A stretch of 64,000 nucleotides of DNA from assembly GCA_030159075.1 (NCBI GenBank), contig BROG01001205.1:1-64000 (forward strand), in the 5' to 3' direction. Positions 10,956-22,548 of the stretch are shown here, piece by piece. The DNA comes from Atrina japonica. Its lineage: Eukaryota; Mollusca; Bivalvia; Pterioida; Pinnidae. The translations under genes were made by a program, and so were the position numbers. A model generated the notes under the pieces. The model saw only the letters and a list, made by a program, of their open reading frames with translations. It ran no database searches and was not told the DNA's origin. Numbering within the stretch: the first letter of the stretch is position 1; every line of letters starts with the position of its first letter.

Positions 10956-11428
10956 GATCTACAAATGTAATATTACATATATTTTGGATCTAGCTTCATA
11001 ATAGCAATAATTAACATTGTACATATAGTTTTGTAATTTTTAATATGTTTAAATACAGAATAAGTATTTGTATTAATTCATCAAAACTGAAGACTTTGTG
11101 TAGTTATTTGTTATCAATTATGTTGTTTCATAAAAGGCGTCGGCAATTCTAAAATAATTCTAAATTTGAACTTATACTGTTTTACCTGATGTGCAATAAT
11201 TGTATTTAAATATTTTTTCCATCCAGTAAGTGTGGTGCTCAAATTACAGACTGTATTTAAAGTCCTTGTATTTGTTTATTTATTAATCATTAGAGAACTT
11301 TTTAATTTGTACAAAAATTCATTACTCAGTATTCAATAAACTGTTTTATCTTGCAGCCATGTCTTTCAGAGTTTCATTACATCTTGTCGAAAGTATTTTA
11401 TATTTTAGTAATATTATATTATTCTATA
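10956..11428. other. No recognisable feature
   Basis: AT-rich sequence without a supported gene. An AATAAA lies near 11335 on the plus strand, but no coding exon is visible upstream of it. Confidence 0.4.
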
Positions 11429-11569
<141 letters not shown>

Positions 11570-11757
11570 GCACTAAAATGACTATCGACAAGGACAAAAA
11601 ATATTGTTTGATAAACAAGATTGTTACAATCAAGTTTGGTATGAAGCAAAAGTTCACTTTAATGTTTCAAAAATGGTACAAACACAAAGAAATAACGACT
11701 CTGTACAAATAATAGATGGCTCAATCCTGCTAACCATGATCATGTTTACATTACTTA

Positions 11758-11911
11758 TATATAAAAACCTCAGATACCAAAGTGTAAATCAATAGAATGT
11801 CCAGGACATAGATACAAATCCGATAAAAAATGGACAAACACGGACCTCTGGAAACCAAGAGGTGGGATCAGGTGCCATGGAGGAGTAAGCATCCCCTGTC
11901 GACCGGTCAAT
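11758..11911 (-). mobile_element. 5'-truncated RT retroelement tail (copy 3)
   Basis: Read on the minus strand it has GACCGGTCGACAGGGGATGC, the CCTCCATGGCACCTGATCCC block and the shared end GGTATCTGAGGTTTTTATAT. Only the 3' tail is left. Confidence 0.85.
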
Positions 11912-12529
11912 ATGGAAGGTTTATCTTTATAGCACAATGCTGCTAAAATATGCATTAAGTATTCTGAGAAATAAATTGTGCATTACTTAACATATTTTGT
12001 TTATCCATCTTCCAAATTTATTGCACATGTGTCATGAATCTCGGCATTCACCCTATCTCTGATTTCTTATTTCATTTATTTGTGTGTGTGTGTGTGTGTG
12101 GACGGTTGAGTGTTAATGCCTTTGAAGAAATCAGAGGTTTAAAAAAAATACACGTGCATGCTTTATCATTCATACTAATTTTTTAAAGAACTCACTCGCT
12201 CTCTAAATTCTTGTCTACTTATCCCAACTGTCAATATCCGCCACAGGCTAAAGAAGCTATACGTAAAATACATCTGTTAGAATAGCCAAACGTTCAATAT
12301 TCTATAAATAATTCTACTTTTGATGTTAAATCGGATGATAGAAGCATGGGGATAATTCAAAAACTTATTATCTTTTATATGGAAATGAACAAGTAATCAG
12401 GCTATTTAAGATCTAAAATGTAGCAGTACCATTAGTTAATTCAATTTGGATGAAATATTATTCTATTTTGAAATATATTTCTATGTAAAGTGTTGTTGTA
12501 CAAATATGTATACATAATCTGATTATCTT

Positions 12530-12795
12530 CAATATATGAAGAATTGATACACAGGTCTTGTCTTCGATTCAGAAGGGAAAATGGATTTTTAATTTTCTTT
12601 GTCATTGATTTTTTAGCCTTCAGGCGTGAACGAAACAGGGCATTCTCATTGTCTTTGTTATTCATTTTGGCCTTCAAGTCAGAAGGGAAAAAGGGATTCT
12701 CATGGTCTTGTCATTCATTTTAGTCTTCAGGTCAGAAGGGATAAGGTGGTTCTCATTGTCTTTGTCATTCATTTTGGCCTTCAGGTCTTACGTAC
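12530..12795. repeat. About 62-bp tandem repeat, four diverged copies
   Basis: Units contain TCTTTGTCATTCATTTTGGC then CTTCAGGTCAGAAGGGA. The open frame at 12626-12853 follows the repeat and is not a supported gene. A (TG)10 run lies earlier at about 12081-12101. Confidence 0.75.
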
Positions 12796-12897
12796 AAATG
12801 GAATGTTCATTGGTATGTTATCGGTTTCCTTTTGCAAAGCTACATTAGGATGAAATGTAGACAGTACGGCCTTTTTGGTCTCAGAGTTAAATAAAAT

Positions 12898-13215
12898 GCT
12901 GAATATATATATATATATATATATTAAAGTTACGACAGAATCAGCACACACGCTTCATACTTAGACTATTTACTTACTACAGACACTGACGGGACTTTAA
13001 AATTGTGACGAGGATTCGTTCCTCGCGTATTTCATTTGGATTTGGCTGTGGACTGACGGCGGGTATAACCGTTCGACAGGATATGCTTACTCCTCCGTGG
13101 TACCAGATCCCACCTCTTGGTTTCCAGAGGTCCGTATTTGTCCATTTCTACCATATTTGTATCTGTATCCTAGACATCCTAAAGATTTATACTTTGGTGT
13201 CTGAATTTTTTTATA
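12898..13215 (+). mobile_element. RT retroelement with internal deletion (copy 4)
   Basis: After an AT run at 12903-12924 the sequence matches the RT coding region at about 3290-3350 (GAATCAGCACACACGCTTCA, then ACTGACGGGAC). It then jumps at about 12997 to the 3' tail (TTGTGACGAGGATTCGTTCC) and ends at the shared terminus near 13213. About 330 bases of the coding end are missing. Confidence 0.8.
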
Positions 13216-13313
13216 CTTGTTGTATAACTACTGATAAGTCTTGCAAATCTTTAGTAAGTAGCTCTTACCGTACGTTCCTCAGGCAGAAGTTAAGAAAAAC
13301 ACCTTAAATATAC

Positions 13314-13839
13314 TATAACACAACAACGTTCAATGAAATAACTCAGTTTTTAATATTTTAATTTATAACAATTAAACTGTTCTGCTGCACATATTAAGTT
13401 CCTATAAAGTTAACGTCAAGTCCCTAGGACACAAGTACAGTAGTACAGGGGAAGTGATGTATAACAGTTCGTGTCGTATAGTGGTCTCTTTTTTCCAGTC
13501 CGACTTAGCAATATATACACCATCATCCTCCTCGGGGCATTGACCATATCACGAACAGCTGACTAGGGTACAAAGCCTTATCACGAACAGCTTGATTTGG
13601 GTATAAGTTTCTTGACACTCATCCATCACATACGTAATAGGCGAGGGGTTGATGACAGATCAGTGTGGACATACAGGGATTATTATGCCCTGTTCTCACA
13701 TTTCCTTATCATAAACAACAACAAGTAAATATTTATACAAAATAAATATAGAAAACCTTCACCTGTAAAATACGAAGAAAATAGTTAGTTAATGTGTATA
13801 TTACATAACATAGTTTTTATAACTCCTAATTGTGTTACA
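13314..13839 (-). mobile_element. 3' long terminal repeat of an LTR retroelement
   Basis: On the minus strand the segment begins TGTAACACAATTAGG and ends TTGTTGTGTTATA. These form an inverted terminal pair TGTAACA/TGTTACA with one C-to-T change at the far end. A purine tract (GCAAGGGAGACG on the minus strand, 13840-13851) sits directly before the LTR start, as expected for the plus-strand primer of reverse transcription. The length of 526 bp is normal for an LTR. No second LTR copy is seen in the window, so the 5' half of the element is missing. Confidence 0.72.
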
Positions 13840-13853
13840 CGTCTCCCTTGCAG
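13840..13853 (-). other. Polypurine tract beside the LTR
   Basis: Minus strand CTGCAAGGGAGACG directly joins the TGTAACA end of the LTR. This position and composition fit a polypurine tract. Confidence 0.65.
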
Positions 13854-14243
13854 AAGATGAATTAGTTTAATTCATATAGTTCCAATCACAAATATTGGTA
13901 ACACAACCTAAAACGGTATAAATAAATCCTTCCTTAAGATATTTGTTTGTTTTAACAAATTGCAGTCGGATAATCCGTTCGCACGATATTGAGGAATATA
14001 ATATAAATAAAAACCACTATGTACACTTTGATCCATTAATATGAACAGATAATTATTTATATTTGTTTTTATCAATATAAGGTACATCCTTAATATTCGT
14101 TACTTCAGACCTTAATCCTCCCTTGAATAATTTTAATGTCCAATATTCACGATCCTCGGCTCTTTTTAAAGAGGGATCGACTTACAAATAAGTTAATTCA
14201 TACTGTGGGGCTATGTTTAGTACTGGGTGGTACTGCATCCGCT

Positions 14244-15300
14244 CTAATGTTTGGATACAGTTTCGTAACAGTGTCCACGGAGTTCAACGGTGTAAACAGT
14301 TGCCAGCAATGGTGCAGAAGCTTTGGTATCTCTGCTAGTGTTACTTTCGCTAGACGAATTAATCACCACCATTGGAAACTGTCCTTCTCCTCTATATGCT
14401 TTCTTATTTCTCTGGTAAAATCTACCAGACAAACGCCTTTTACATTGACAATAGATAAAAGTTATAATCCCTAGGATTAAAGCGATACTTAATGCTAAAA
14501 TTGCATAAACCCAATTTGGCCATTCCCCAAATGGAGATAATTGACTAACTGAATTAATACTTGTTATTAATACCTGTCCATAGGTACTGTCTCAAGGTCT
14601 TGTAATTTAGCAGGGATTTGTATATCAGATAAATTTCTTATCTTTGAGTGTATAGGTTCCCAAAGTTAAGCTCGAGGACACGTTGTATGAATCCATAAAA
14701 GTTTGCAAGGTATTGGTTATATTATATTTACTCTCTTGATGATAGTGGGGAGGTAATGTTAACTGACTCGTTACTGCAGAACAAGCCTCTTCTAAGGCAA
14801 CAATTTGCAAAGGAGGTCTAACAATAAAATCAGAGGTCACTGTAGTGTGACCTTTTTTCACACACTTTCACAAATGGCAGTTTTGTTTAAGTAGATACAA
14901 TCCAATGTCCATTGGTAAGATATTTGGCGATAGGTAGTATTGTTTTCAATTTAACATTCACTTTACAGTATTTTGTATTCCCCGTGTGTTTTGTAAGAAT
15001 AATGCAATCACGCATAATTTAGATACACTTGTCTTATAAATCGGGCTTCTAGTGAAGCAAAATCCTTTAAGAGGGTTTGAACAAGATTGTAATTCTTCCG
15101 ATGTTAGTAAGATATATTGAGTTCTCTTTGTATTTATTGCTAGAGCTGAAGTTTCCAAATCATACTGGGCTACCATCGAACAACCATTGTTAATAATTGC
15201 ATTAGTTTTGTTTGTCATGAGCGCGGGCAAGTTATGAATTTTATAGACCATAAAAGTTTCTTGTGCATCCAGAAGTGGGATTGATAGGATTATGAGGAGA
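14244..15300 (-). pseudogene. Env-like membrane protein remnant of the LTR element
   Basis: On the minus strand, between the LTR side and the paralogue fragment, lie three blocks in one reading frame. They are 14958-15251, 14625-14861 and a segment ending at 14244. The first has several cysteines and a spacing that resembles envelope-like proteins of invertebrate LTR elements. The last holds one hydrophobic span (about 14480-14545) preceded by GEWPNWVY and followed by a basic cytoplasmic tail. In-frame stops occur at about 14958 and 14625, and the frame seems to shift between about 14580 and 14640, so the gene is dead. Its location one purine tract away from an LTR in the same orientation supports the call. 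The family assignment is by appearance only. No pol or gag is visible. Confidence 0.6.
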
Positions 15301-15495
15301 CGATTATCAATAGTTGTAGATGTACAGGTAAGAAATTTATAAAAGGCCCAAAGATCATCATCAGGATTACCTGGCGTGTGGCAAAGGCTTTAAGTAGTCA
15401 CGCCGCACGTAAAATCAACTCTGACTGACTGATCAGGGTTACCAGGAAATCTTAAAGTTCTGGGTAATTTGGTTTTGATTGACAAAAGTAAGGAT
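15301..15495. other. Unassigned junction between env remnant and paralogue fragment
   Basis: I see no clear motif. It may be further decayed retroelement sequence; the truncation point of the element must lie here or just left. Confidence 0.35.
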
Positions 15496-15499
15496 TACA

Positions 15500-15912
15500 G
15501 AACCATAATAATTCATGATTTGGAAAACGAGACAAGTAACTTCAGTACAACAGTTGGAAATTCTATTAGACCCATTTAACAGGTCACCATAACCCAAATC
15601 ATTGGTATTTTGTATTCATGATAAACCGTCTCATAGTTCCAAACAAAGGTCTAACAAGCTTTTCCCAACTCTTTTTCTAATAAAAATGAAAGAAAAGCTA
15701 TAACTTTGTGTGAAAATTTACATGGACGTACTCTTTTATATTTTGCAAGGATATTTGACAATAATGATACTGTTAATTTGTTGAGACAAACGGGAGCCGT
15801 TACAAAACTTACAGATAAAAGAGGGAAGCACATTTGATTTTCAAACTTTTCATGAACTTTCCAGAATTTTATGTGAATGTGAAATTGCTAGTTAAAAAGT
15901 GGGTTTTTTTTT
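15500..15912 (+). pseudogene. Decayed fragment of a second ankyrin-STAND gene
   Basis: The segment aligns base by base with 8100-8529 of the ankyrin gene. Shared stretches include TTGGAAAACGAGACAAGTAA, AATCATTGGTATTTTGTA and GATACTGTTAA with TTGTTGAGACAAA. It has small deletions (about 25 bases lost near 15645) and substitutions that create stops, so no long frame survives. It shows that this gene family has at least two local members. The match fades after about 15912. Confidence 0.85.
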
Positions 15913-16191
15913 CAACCAGAAACCAAATTGCATTTCAGAGGACTGCAAAAGATTGTGATTTGTAACAATAGATTGTTTGCGTTATTTCGCGGTATCAAGA
16001 CTGAAAAATATTTTGGAATAAAACAAACACCATCATTTGTAAATCTAGATCAAAACATTTGGAACTCGGAAAAACGTACCAATAAGGAATGTTTGATAAC
16101 AAAAATGTGTTCAAGTTTTTACTATAAAAATATAGCAGTTATCTCGATTCTCTGATTCAGATAACACTATTAAGATTCTATACTTCGTTTT

Positions 16192-16406
16192 AGGAATTTA
16201 TTGGGCAAATGAATGGTTTACACGTAAGAATACGCAAGTCACATATTCATCAGCTGGAGAATAATTTCTCAGAAAACGTTTATACTCAATTTGAATGTCT
16301 AAAGGCTCTAAAACCGAAGGAAGTATGGTTGTTCAACTATAATGTTCCCTATGCAAGTTTATATCAACGAATCAGATTTTACCTTTATTCGTGGGAACTT
16401 CTCTGA
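16192..16406 (+). CDS. Possible exon-like open frame, unrecognised
   Basis: A frame opens right after a splice-acceptor-like CTTCGTTTTAG (AG at about 16190-16191) and runs to a stop at 16404-16406. It encodes about 70 residues, starting EFIGQMNGLH. It follows the paralogue fragment and could be a surviving downstream exon of it, but it does not resemble the C-terminus of the intact copy. It may be chance. Confidence 0.2.
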
Positions 16407-16736
16407 AACACTCGGTACACTAATTGAAGATTAATCTTTACAATTATTGTGAAATTAAAATTGACAGTAAACAAAGAGTTCAAGACTAGAGCTTGTCATT
16501 TGTTAGACATACAATATTTTTAAAACATTGTAATTACAATTTCATGCAATTCGTAAATGAGTAATGATTTAATATATCCAATCCAATATAAAATTCTATT
16601 ACTGAATCTTCAATATGCATTTTATTACAGAGACAAATCTTTGGGAGTTCTACTGCTTGCCAAAAGTAATTTCCATTTTCAAGATGACAAGTGTACAATT
16701 TGTAATTTCTCAGTAACACTAAACATTACAAAGTTA

Positions 16737-16815
<79 letters not shown>
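16737..16815. repeat. (TA)n microsatellite
   Basis: About 65 bases of TA followed by a few TATG units. Confidence 0.96.
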
Positions 16816-16816
<1 letters not shown>

Positions 16817-17437
16817 AGGCCTAAATATATAATGAAAAAACAAGTTAATGCATTAACAAGTATTTAATGACTGCAATTATTCAAATACATAATATTGAAT
16901 TACAATGTGGAGAAATATAACATACGTATTTAACCATCACCTTCTTGTATACACAGTCATACACACACATCACATACATATATATTGTACTTGATCTATA
17001 CAGAAGTATACTTTAGAATGTCAAATGAAGTGATTTCGTTCATAGTATAATTAATATGTAATCTTTGGCGGTGATTTGAATGGACTCTAAATTCACATTA
17101 TCAAAAGATAATACATGTATATGGCAAGTTTGATAAAAAATATGCAATAATCCTGTACATAGTAGATGTAAAAATATCAATTACAGCCATTTCTCTGAAT
17201 TTAGGTATAGAGTAACTTTTATACATATCTGTAAAACCAGATTAACTGACATTTCTATTCAAGACATGCAAAGCTATTTTCAAGAATCTTCAAAATGTCG
17301 TTTGTACAAATACTGTTAGAGTGATATTTGTGCTTTATATATACTTGCATGGGAGTCAGGTGATTGTTGCTGTAGGTCGGGAGTTTGAACCCCAGCTGGA
17401 GCATGGTGAGTTTGTAGGTACCTTGTTATTTCTGGTT

Positions 17438-17543
<106 letters not shown>

Positions 17544-17796
17544 GAATCTGATTATGATTTCAAAACTGTAAAAGGTCACAATTACACTAAAGCAAAAGCA
17601 AATATAAATGATATATCCTATCTTTGGTTAACAAGTACATGTATGTAAACGGTGGTATCATGGAAGTTTAACACAATTCTATAAAACAAAAACAAATGAA
17701 TGGTACACACTAAATTCAAGTTTATTTTAGTAACATTTAAACTGCATTTTTTATATAGTGCCCTTTAATTTCTATTTTATTTACTAAGACAGCCAG

Positions 17797-17952
17797 GGGC
17801 CTCTGCTGCCCAGTGGTTAGAGCATCACGCTTTAAATCGTGTCTCTAATCAGGTACTTTTGTAATCTGGTTCTCTCCTCCACCAATAAAGATTGGCCATC
17901 ACTATATGACTGAAATCTTCTTGAGTTTGGCATAAAAAACAATAAACAAAAC
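17797..17952 (+). mobile_element. tRNA-headed SINE fragment
   Basis: The head GGGGCCTCTGCTGCCCAGTGG followed by TTAGAGCATCACGC resembles a tRNA 5' half with A box. The tail CTTGAGTTTGGCATAAAAAAC then AATAAACAAAACAAAAA is the usual mollusc SINE ending. The B box is not clear, so the copy is degraded. Confidence 0.6.
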
Positions 17953-18326
17953 AAAAAAGAATTCAAAGTGAATAATACACGAACATATAATATATCTGCT
18001 CCTATGCCCATGTTTGTAAAAATTTAAACCTACTATAAATATAAAAATAAATAAAATACAGAAAGGTGAAAAAATGTACATGAAATTGAATAGAAAATCT
18101 GTACTATAAGTCATAAAGTTGCCCTTTCATCTCATCTAATTCATGTCTCCAAAAATAAGTTTTAATCTGCCCAAACCAATTAACTTATTGTCACCTATTG
18201 ACTGTTTCACAGTAGTAAGCCACAGGTACACTGATGAGAATCTCATTATTCTTATGTTCTCTTAACACTGTCGAGCCTGTTCTTTACTCAGTAAAAAAAA
18301 CTGGGACATTTACAACTCATTGATAT
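17953..18326. other. No recognisable feature
   Basis: AT-rich. The minus-strand open frame 17902-18114 is dominated by Phe/Ile codons from AT-rich DNA and is not supported. Confidence 0.4.
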
Positions 18327-18693
18327 ATTAGTGACACAGGGATATCGAAAACTGTGTTTAATGTCAATGTTCCACAAAATTTACGGTCGCTGCAATAGTC
18401 TTGTTTGCGACTACTGTTTCACTAAGTGAAATGTTGAGTTACCTGTTCGGTGGCAGGTGTTGAGACATATGAACCAATTATGACAAGGATTCATTCCTCA
18501 CGTATTTCATTTTAATTTGACTGTGGACTCATGGCAGGTGTGACCGGTTGACAGGGGATGCTTACTCCTCCATGCACCTGATCCCACCTCTTGATTTCAA
18601 GAGGTCTGTTTTTATCCATTTTTTACCAGATTTGTACCTATATCCTTGACATCCTAATGAGTTATACCTTGGTATCTGAGACTTCTTATATCA
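18327..18693 (+). mobile_element. 5'-truncated RT retroelement (copy 5)
   Basis: Starts within the RT C-terminus (GTGACACAGGGATATCGAAA) and runs through GACCGGTTGACAGGGGATGC to the shared end GGTATCTGAGACTTCTTATA. Confidence 0.85.
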
Positions 18694-18706
18694 CTACAGG
18701 TTACAT

Positions 18707-18914
18707 AGTAATATATACAAAATGTGAAACATTTGTAAGGGATTATATTTCTATTATAAGGTGTACTATATGTCAGAGTAATATACCCAAAATGTGAAAC
18801 GGGAATATATTTCTATTATAAGGTGTATTATATGTCAGAGTAATATACCCAAAATGTGAAACATTTGTCAGGGAATATATTTCTATTATAAGGTGTATTA
18901 TATGTCAGAGTAAT
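18707..18914. repeat. 70-bp tandem repeat, three copies
   Basis: The unit reads GTAATATACCCAAAATGTGA, then AACATTTGTCAGGGAATATA and TTTCTATTATAAGGTG. The middle copy lacks 10 bases. Confidence 0.85.
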
Positions 18915-20916
18915 ATATCATATGTCAATTTTGTTGATAAATGAAAACAATTTTTTCCTGATTTTACAGTATTATTCTTCAATCATATAATGTAACTTTA
19001 TATTATTTTTATCTCAGCTAAGTTGACCTAGGTGAGTTAGAGGGTAACCATCTAAGAAACTTTGTGAGTTCCTTATAAACGCAATATATAACACAAGCAG
19101 AAAATGTCATTTTACAGACTTTTTGTTCTTTATATATTATTTCCATGTCATCATGTTCAACTCATCAAGTAAAGAATAAAAGCATTGGCTTAAGTAAAAA
19201 TAAAACTGAAAGTACAGAAGACAATCTGTACAGGAAGGTGAAAATTATTTAGATATCATTGATACTTTACTAAATACATGATGGATCAGTTAAACTTGAA
19301 AGACAACCTCTGTTTACCAGTGAAATTTGGTAATTCAAGATAGGTGGTTCCATTAATGAATTCCTACATAAAAAAAATAAATCCAGAGTCCTCCACCATC
19401 AAAATTATAAAAAAAAATCTCAACTCCAGATAACCCTTAATTCCGACCGACTAAATAGGGAAGTTTAATAATATTCTCAAACTAAAACACAATACAAAGT
19501 TTTAAGGTATTAAGCGTAGATGGTTACAGAATTCAGACTTCTGTACCTGCATATACATACCTAAAAACTAACAGATGGAAAAATAAAATGATTACAATGA
19601 CAATAACAAAACAAGAATAAATGAAATTTGCAATTAATAATATGTAATTCAAAAAATGTAGGTAAAGAAATAATATATATAGATCAGTAAAAATAAATTT
19701 ATGTAACATAATAATAAAAGACATTGCACAATAAAATTGATTTAGGTATCTATTATAATTGAAGTAATTTACTTTTTAAAGGCAAGTAAATAATATATAT
19801 ATAAATATCTACAGTTTTACATAAAATATAAGCCACATGTACATATGACAAATTGTATATATATCAAATGATATCTCTTTGGAATGATTACAAGTATAAT
19901 GATTTAGATAACATAAAATATCAAACATTAATAGTTGTTCAGGACTTTTCTAATGTATTTAGGAGTAATACATATTAATTTCATATATTTTATTAAAGCT
20001 GTGCTCTCACAGAATTTCATAAAAAATCTTTTTTTTCACTTTCATGAAATTTCTATTCGCTGAACAAATATCATGTTTTACATTGTTTTAAACTGATAGT
20101 AGCTATGATTTGCACTAAAATAAGATTTTATATCAAAACACTGATTGAGTAAACTTAAAGACAATATCATAAACAATTTCTAATTTCTTTTTCTTATTAT
20201 TTAAAAGATTATTTAATGTTTTACTCTCGACATGAAATCCTGTCTGGCAGACTAAGACATAATTGTTAGGCCTGCCATATTTCATACGATTTAAGAAAAT
20301 CTTTTTTTTAAGACTGGAGCTCAACTGATGAAGTCTAATTGACAGAAACGATCATCTTGAGCATTATAACTTTGGTATTATGTTTATAATATTTTTTAGC
20401 CCTAATTCAGCATCACTTACTGTGCAACAGTCATTTTTAAACAAATAAGGAAATTACGGATAGAAAAATGTGAAAAACAAAGTCTCTCTCTGATTCTGTG
20501 AGAAAGAGGAATAGAAAACATGTTTAGACGAAATATAACAAGTGCAGATGAAGTATTGGACACTCATTCCATCTTTGGTGTAAATTGAAAGACCCGTAAT
20601 GTCTGCAAAGTTAGACCTAAGTGGCAAGATTTCTGATAGACAGTTTTGTTGTGATTATCTGGGTCATTTCCCACAATGCATTGTTAATGAGGTTACCAGC
20701 CACACACCCTGGCATTACTTAAGGATTATTTACACAACAAGATTTATGTAAACTTTTCATATAGTTGATGTGATTTTCATTTATCTAACTTTCATCTTAA
20801 CAACTTTTTATCTTTCTGAAAGCTATATCAAAATCATAGATACTATAATTTAAAAACTTAAAGCCAGATTAAGATAAACAATTGTGAAATAGAACAATAG
20901 CTCTTTGTGAACTAAC
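18915..20916. other. Gene-free AT-rich stretch
   Basis: No splice-bounded coding segment, repeat array or RNA gene was recognised here. Short open frames (19533-19724, 20133-20324 minus) are AT-rich chance frames. Confidence 0.4.
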
Positions 20917-20918
20917 TA

Positions 20919-21670
20919 CAGATGACTCTCGATACCTCAAAGTCCAAAGGGCCACTGAAAAACTTTGAGATTTCGAGGTTTCAAGAGTTCCAGAAATCGA
21001 CATTTCAATCGATGTAGGTTCTCGATACTGTACAAAATAATGGAGTTTGTTTTCCTAATTCGCATTAATTTTGTCATAAACAATCCCCGTACCTAGTTTT
21101 CAAACATAAACAATGTGTATATGCATTATCTTTATAATGTATCCAATTCATATATAAACAGTCCTGGATATACATGTATAAGGTATATAATGTTGCAGTA
21201 GCCTACTGTACCGCTTGATCTAAAAGTTAAAAATACCACTTGGCTGTGACACTTTTTACTGTATTGTACTTGAAATCATAGTCTACAAAGTGTCTTTATA
21301 CATTTATTATGTTTTCAATTATCTTAATTAATTAACAATCCTGTCAATCACTAATTGATTAGGCCAGGGCCTAATTGTCACACGGTTATCAAAACACCTT
21401 TTGTTTAATCTTCCAGTTAATGATACCGGTGTTGTTCTGGCTTACGGCATTGGCTTTATGAATTCACCAATAATTACTCAAACTTTGAGGTTTCAAGAGT
21501 CAAATATAAAGGAATATACAAATCGGGACTTTGAATCAACTTCGAGGTTTCGACATTCGAGAAATTGAGCGTCAATTACTTAATCTATGAAGGAAAAAAA
21601 TCCTGACCTGTACGAAACCTGGTTTCAAGAACTTCAAGGTTTCGATGTTCGAGCCATCGAGAGTCACCCG
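20919..21670. mobile_element. Tigger/pogo-like non-autonomous DNA transposon
   Basis: Terminal inverted repeats face each other: CAGATGACTCTCGATACCTC at 20919-20938, and at the right end the reverse complement CGGGTGACTCTCGATGGCTC (21651-21670). Both are flanked by TA (20917-20918 and 21671-21672), the target duplication of Tc1/mariner elements. Subterminal repeats of TTTCGAGGTTTC type occur in both halves. The CAG-start and the CTCGAT motif fit Tigger/pogo-type ends. No transposase frame is present. Confidence 0.82.
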
Positions 21671-22513
21671 TATATAGAACCATGCAAAAATGCTGGATTT
21701 TAAACCTTTTAAAAATTCATTTTAAGAGAAATACTATGTTCTACTAATCAAATATTTACCCCAAAAAATTATTTTGCACAAAAACTGACATATAAAAGAA
21801 TAAAAATTTGACATTGCTACCATTCAATTGGTGAATGAGCACCGTTAAACTCTCAGAAATAAACTTAAAAGATTGTTTTTATAAAATACCTGAAATTCGT
21901 CTGCATACACATGACATAGATATTTAATATACTTGTTCTATAATGTATGTGGTTGTTAACTGTAGGACTCAAAAGATATGTACCAAGGCAAGATGTCAGC
22001 TGATGTAGACATTTAAGTTTAGTACCAGCCATAGTACCATTTAACAGGAATGCTGGGAAATTGAATATAGCATCATCAGACAGGCATACTGGGAAATGGA
22101 ATGTCTCATTTTGGTCTGTTTTGACCAACACACCTCTAACAGATTCCAATCAATGAAAAAATAATTTCATTTCAACAATGTCTAGACCATAGGCAATTTT
22201 AAAACATAAATTATGATGTTTTAAAACATAAATTATGATGTTATGTTACAAAAACCTCATACTAATTTCTGTAAAAATCTTGGAATGTAAATTATTTTAA
22301 CTTAAGAATATTAACAGGATAAATAAAATTCAAATATGAACAAAGGAAACCCAATACATTGTGTTCAAAATAATCAACAAACAGCAAAACAAGTTGTATT
22401 CTACTGTTTAATACAGTGAGTATATTAAAGTAATGCTGTGGCATCAAGTGCTATCAGATACTGTTCTTATTCAGCAGTGCAAATAGAAAAATACAAAAAG
22501 AGTATAACATCCA
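21671..22513 (-). other. Putative 3' UTR and downstream flank of the RUN-PDZ-PTB gene
   Basis: No further exon is needed after the TGA at 22514-22516. On the minus strand an ATTAAA lies at about 22409-22414, roughly 100 bases past the stop, and could serve as a poly(A) signal. A 22-base duplication (TAAAACATAAATTATGATGT) is at about 22199-22243. The open frame 21865-22149 is not joined by usable splice sites. Confidence 0.4.
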
Positions 22514-22548
22514 TCACAATAAAAGATGAGTTCTTTCAAATCCTTGAG
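22514..22548 (-). CDS. Last coding exon: PTB helix end and stop
   Basis: 35 bp of coding sequence after TTTTTTTTCCAG. Encodes AQGFERTHLLL then TGA (22514-22516). The AxGFER ending closes the C-terminal PTB helix. Confidence 0.82.

Noticed and set aside
14136..14474. A plus-strand 112-residue gene
   Set aside because: It is the antisense shadow of the env-like tail and membrane region.
21865..22149. An alternative last exon of the RUN-PDZ-PTB gene
   Set aside because: No phase-compatible acceptor gives a PTB-like ending, whereas the exon at 22514-22548 does.
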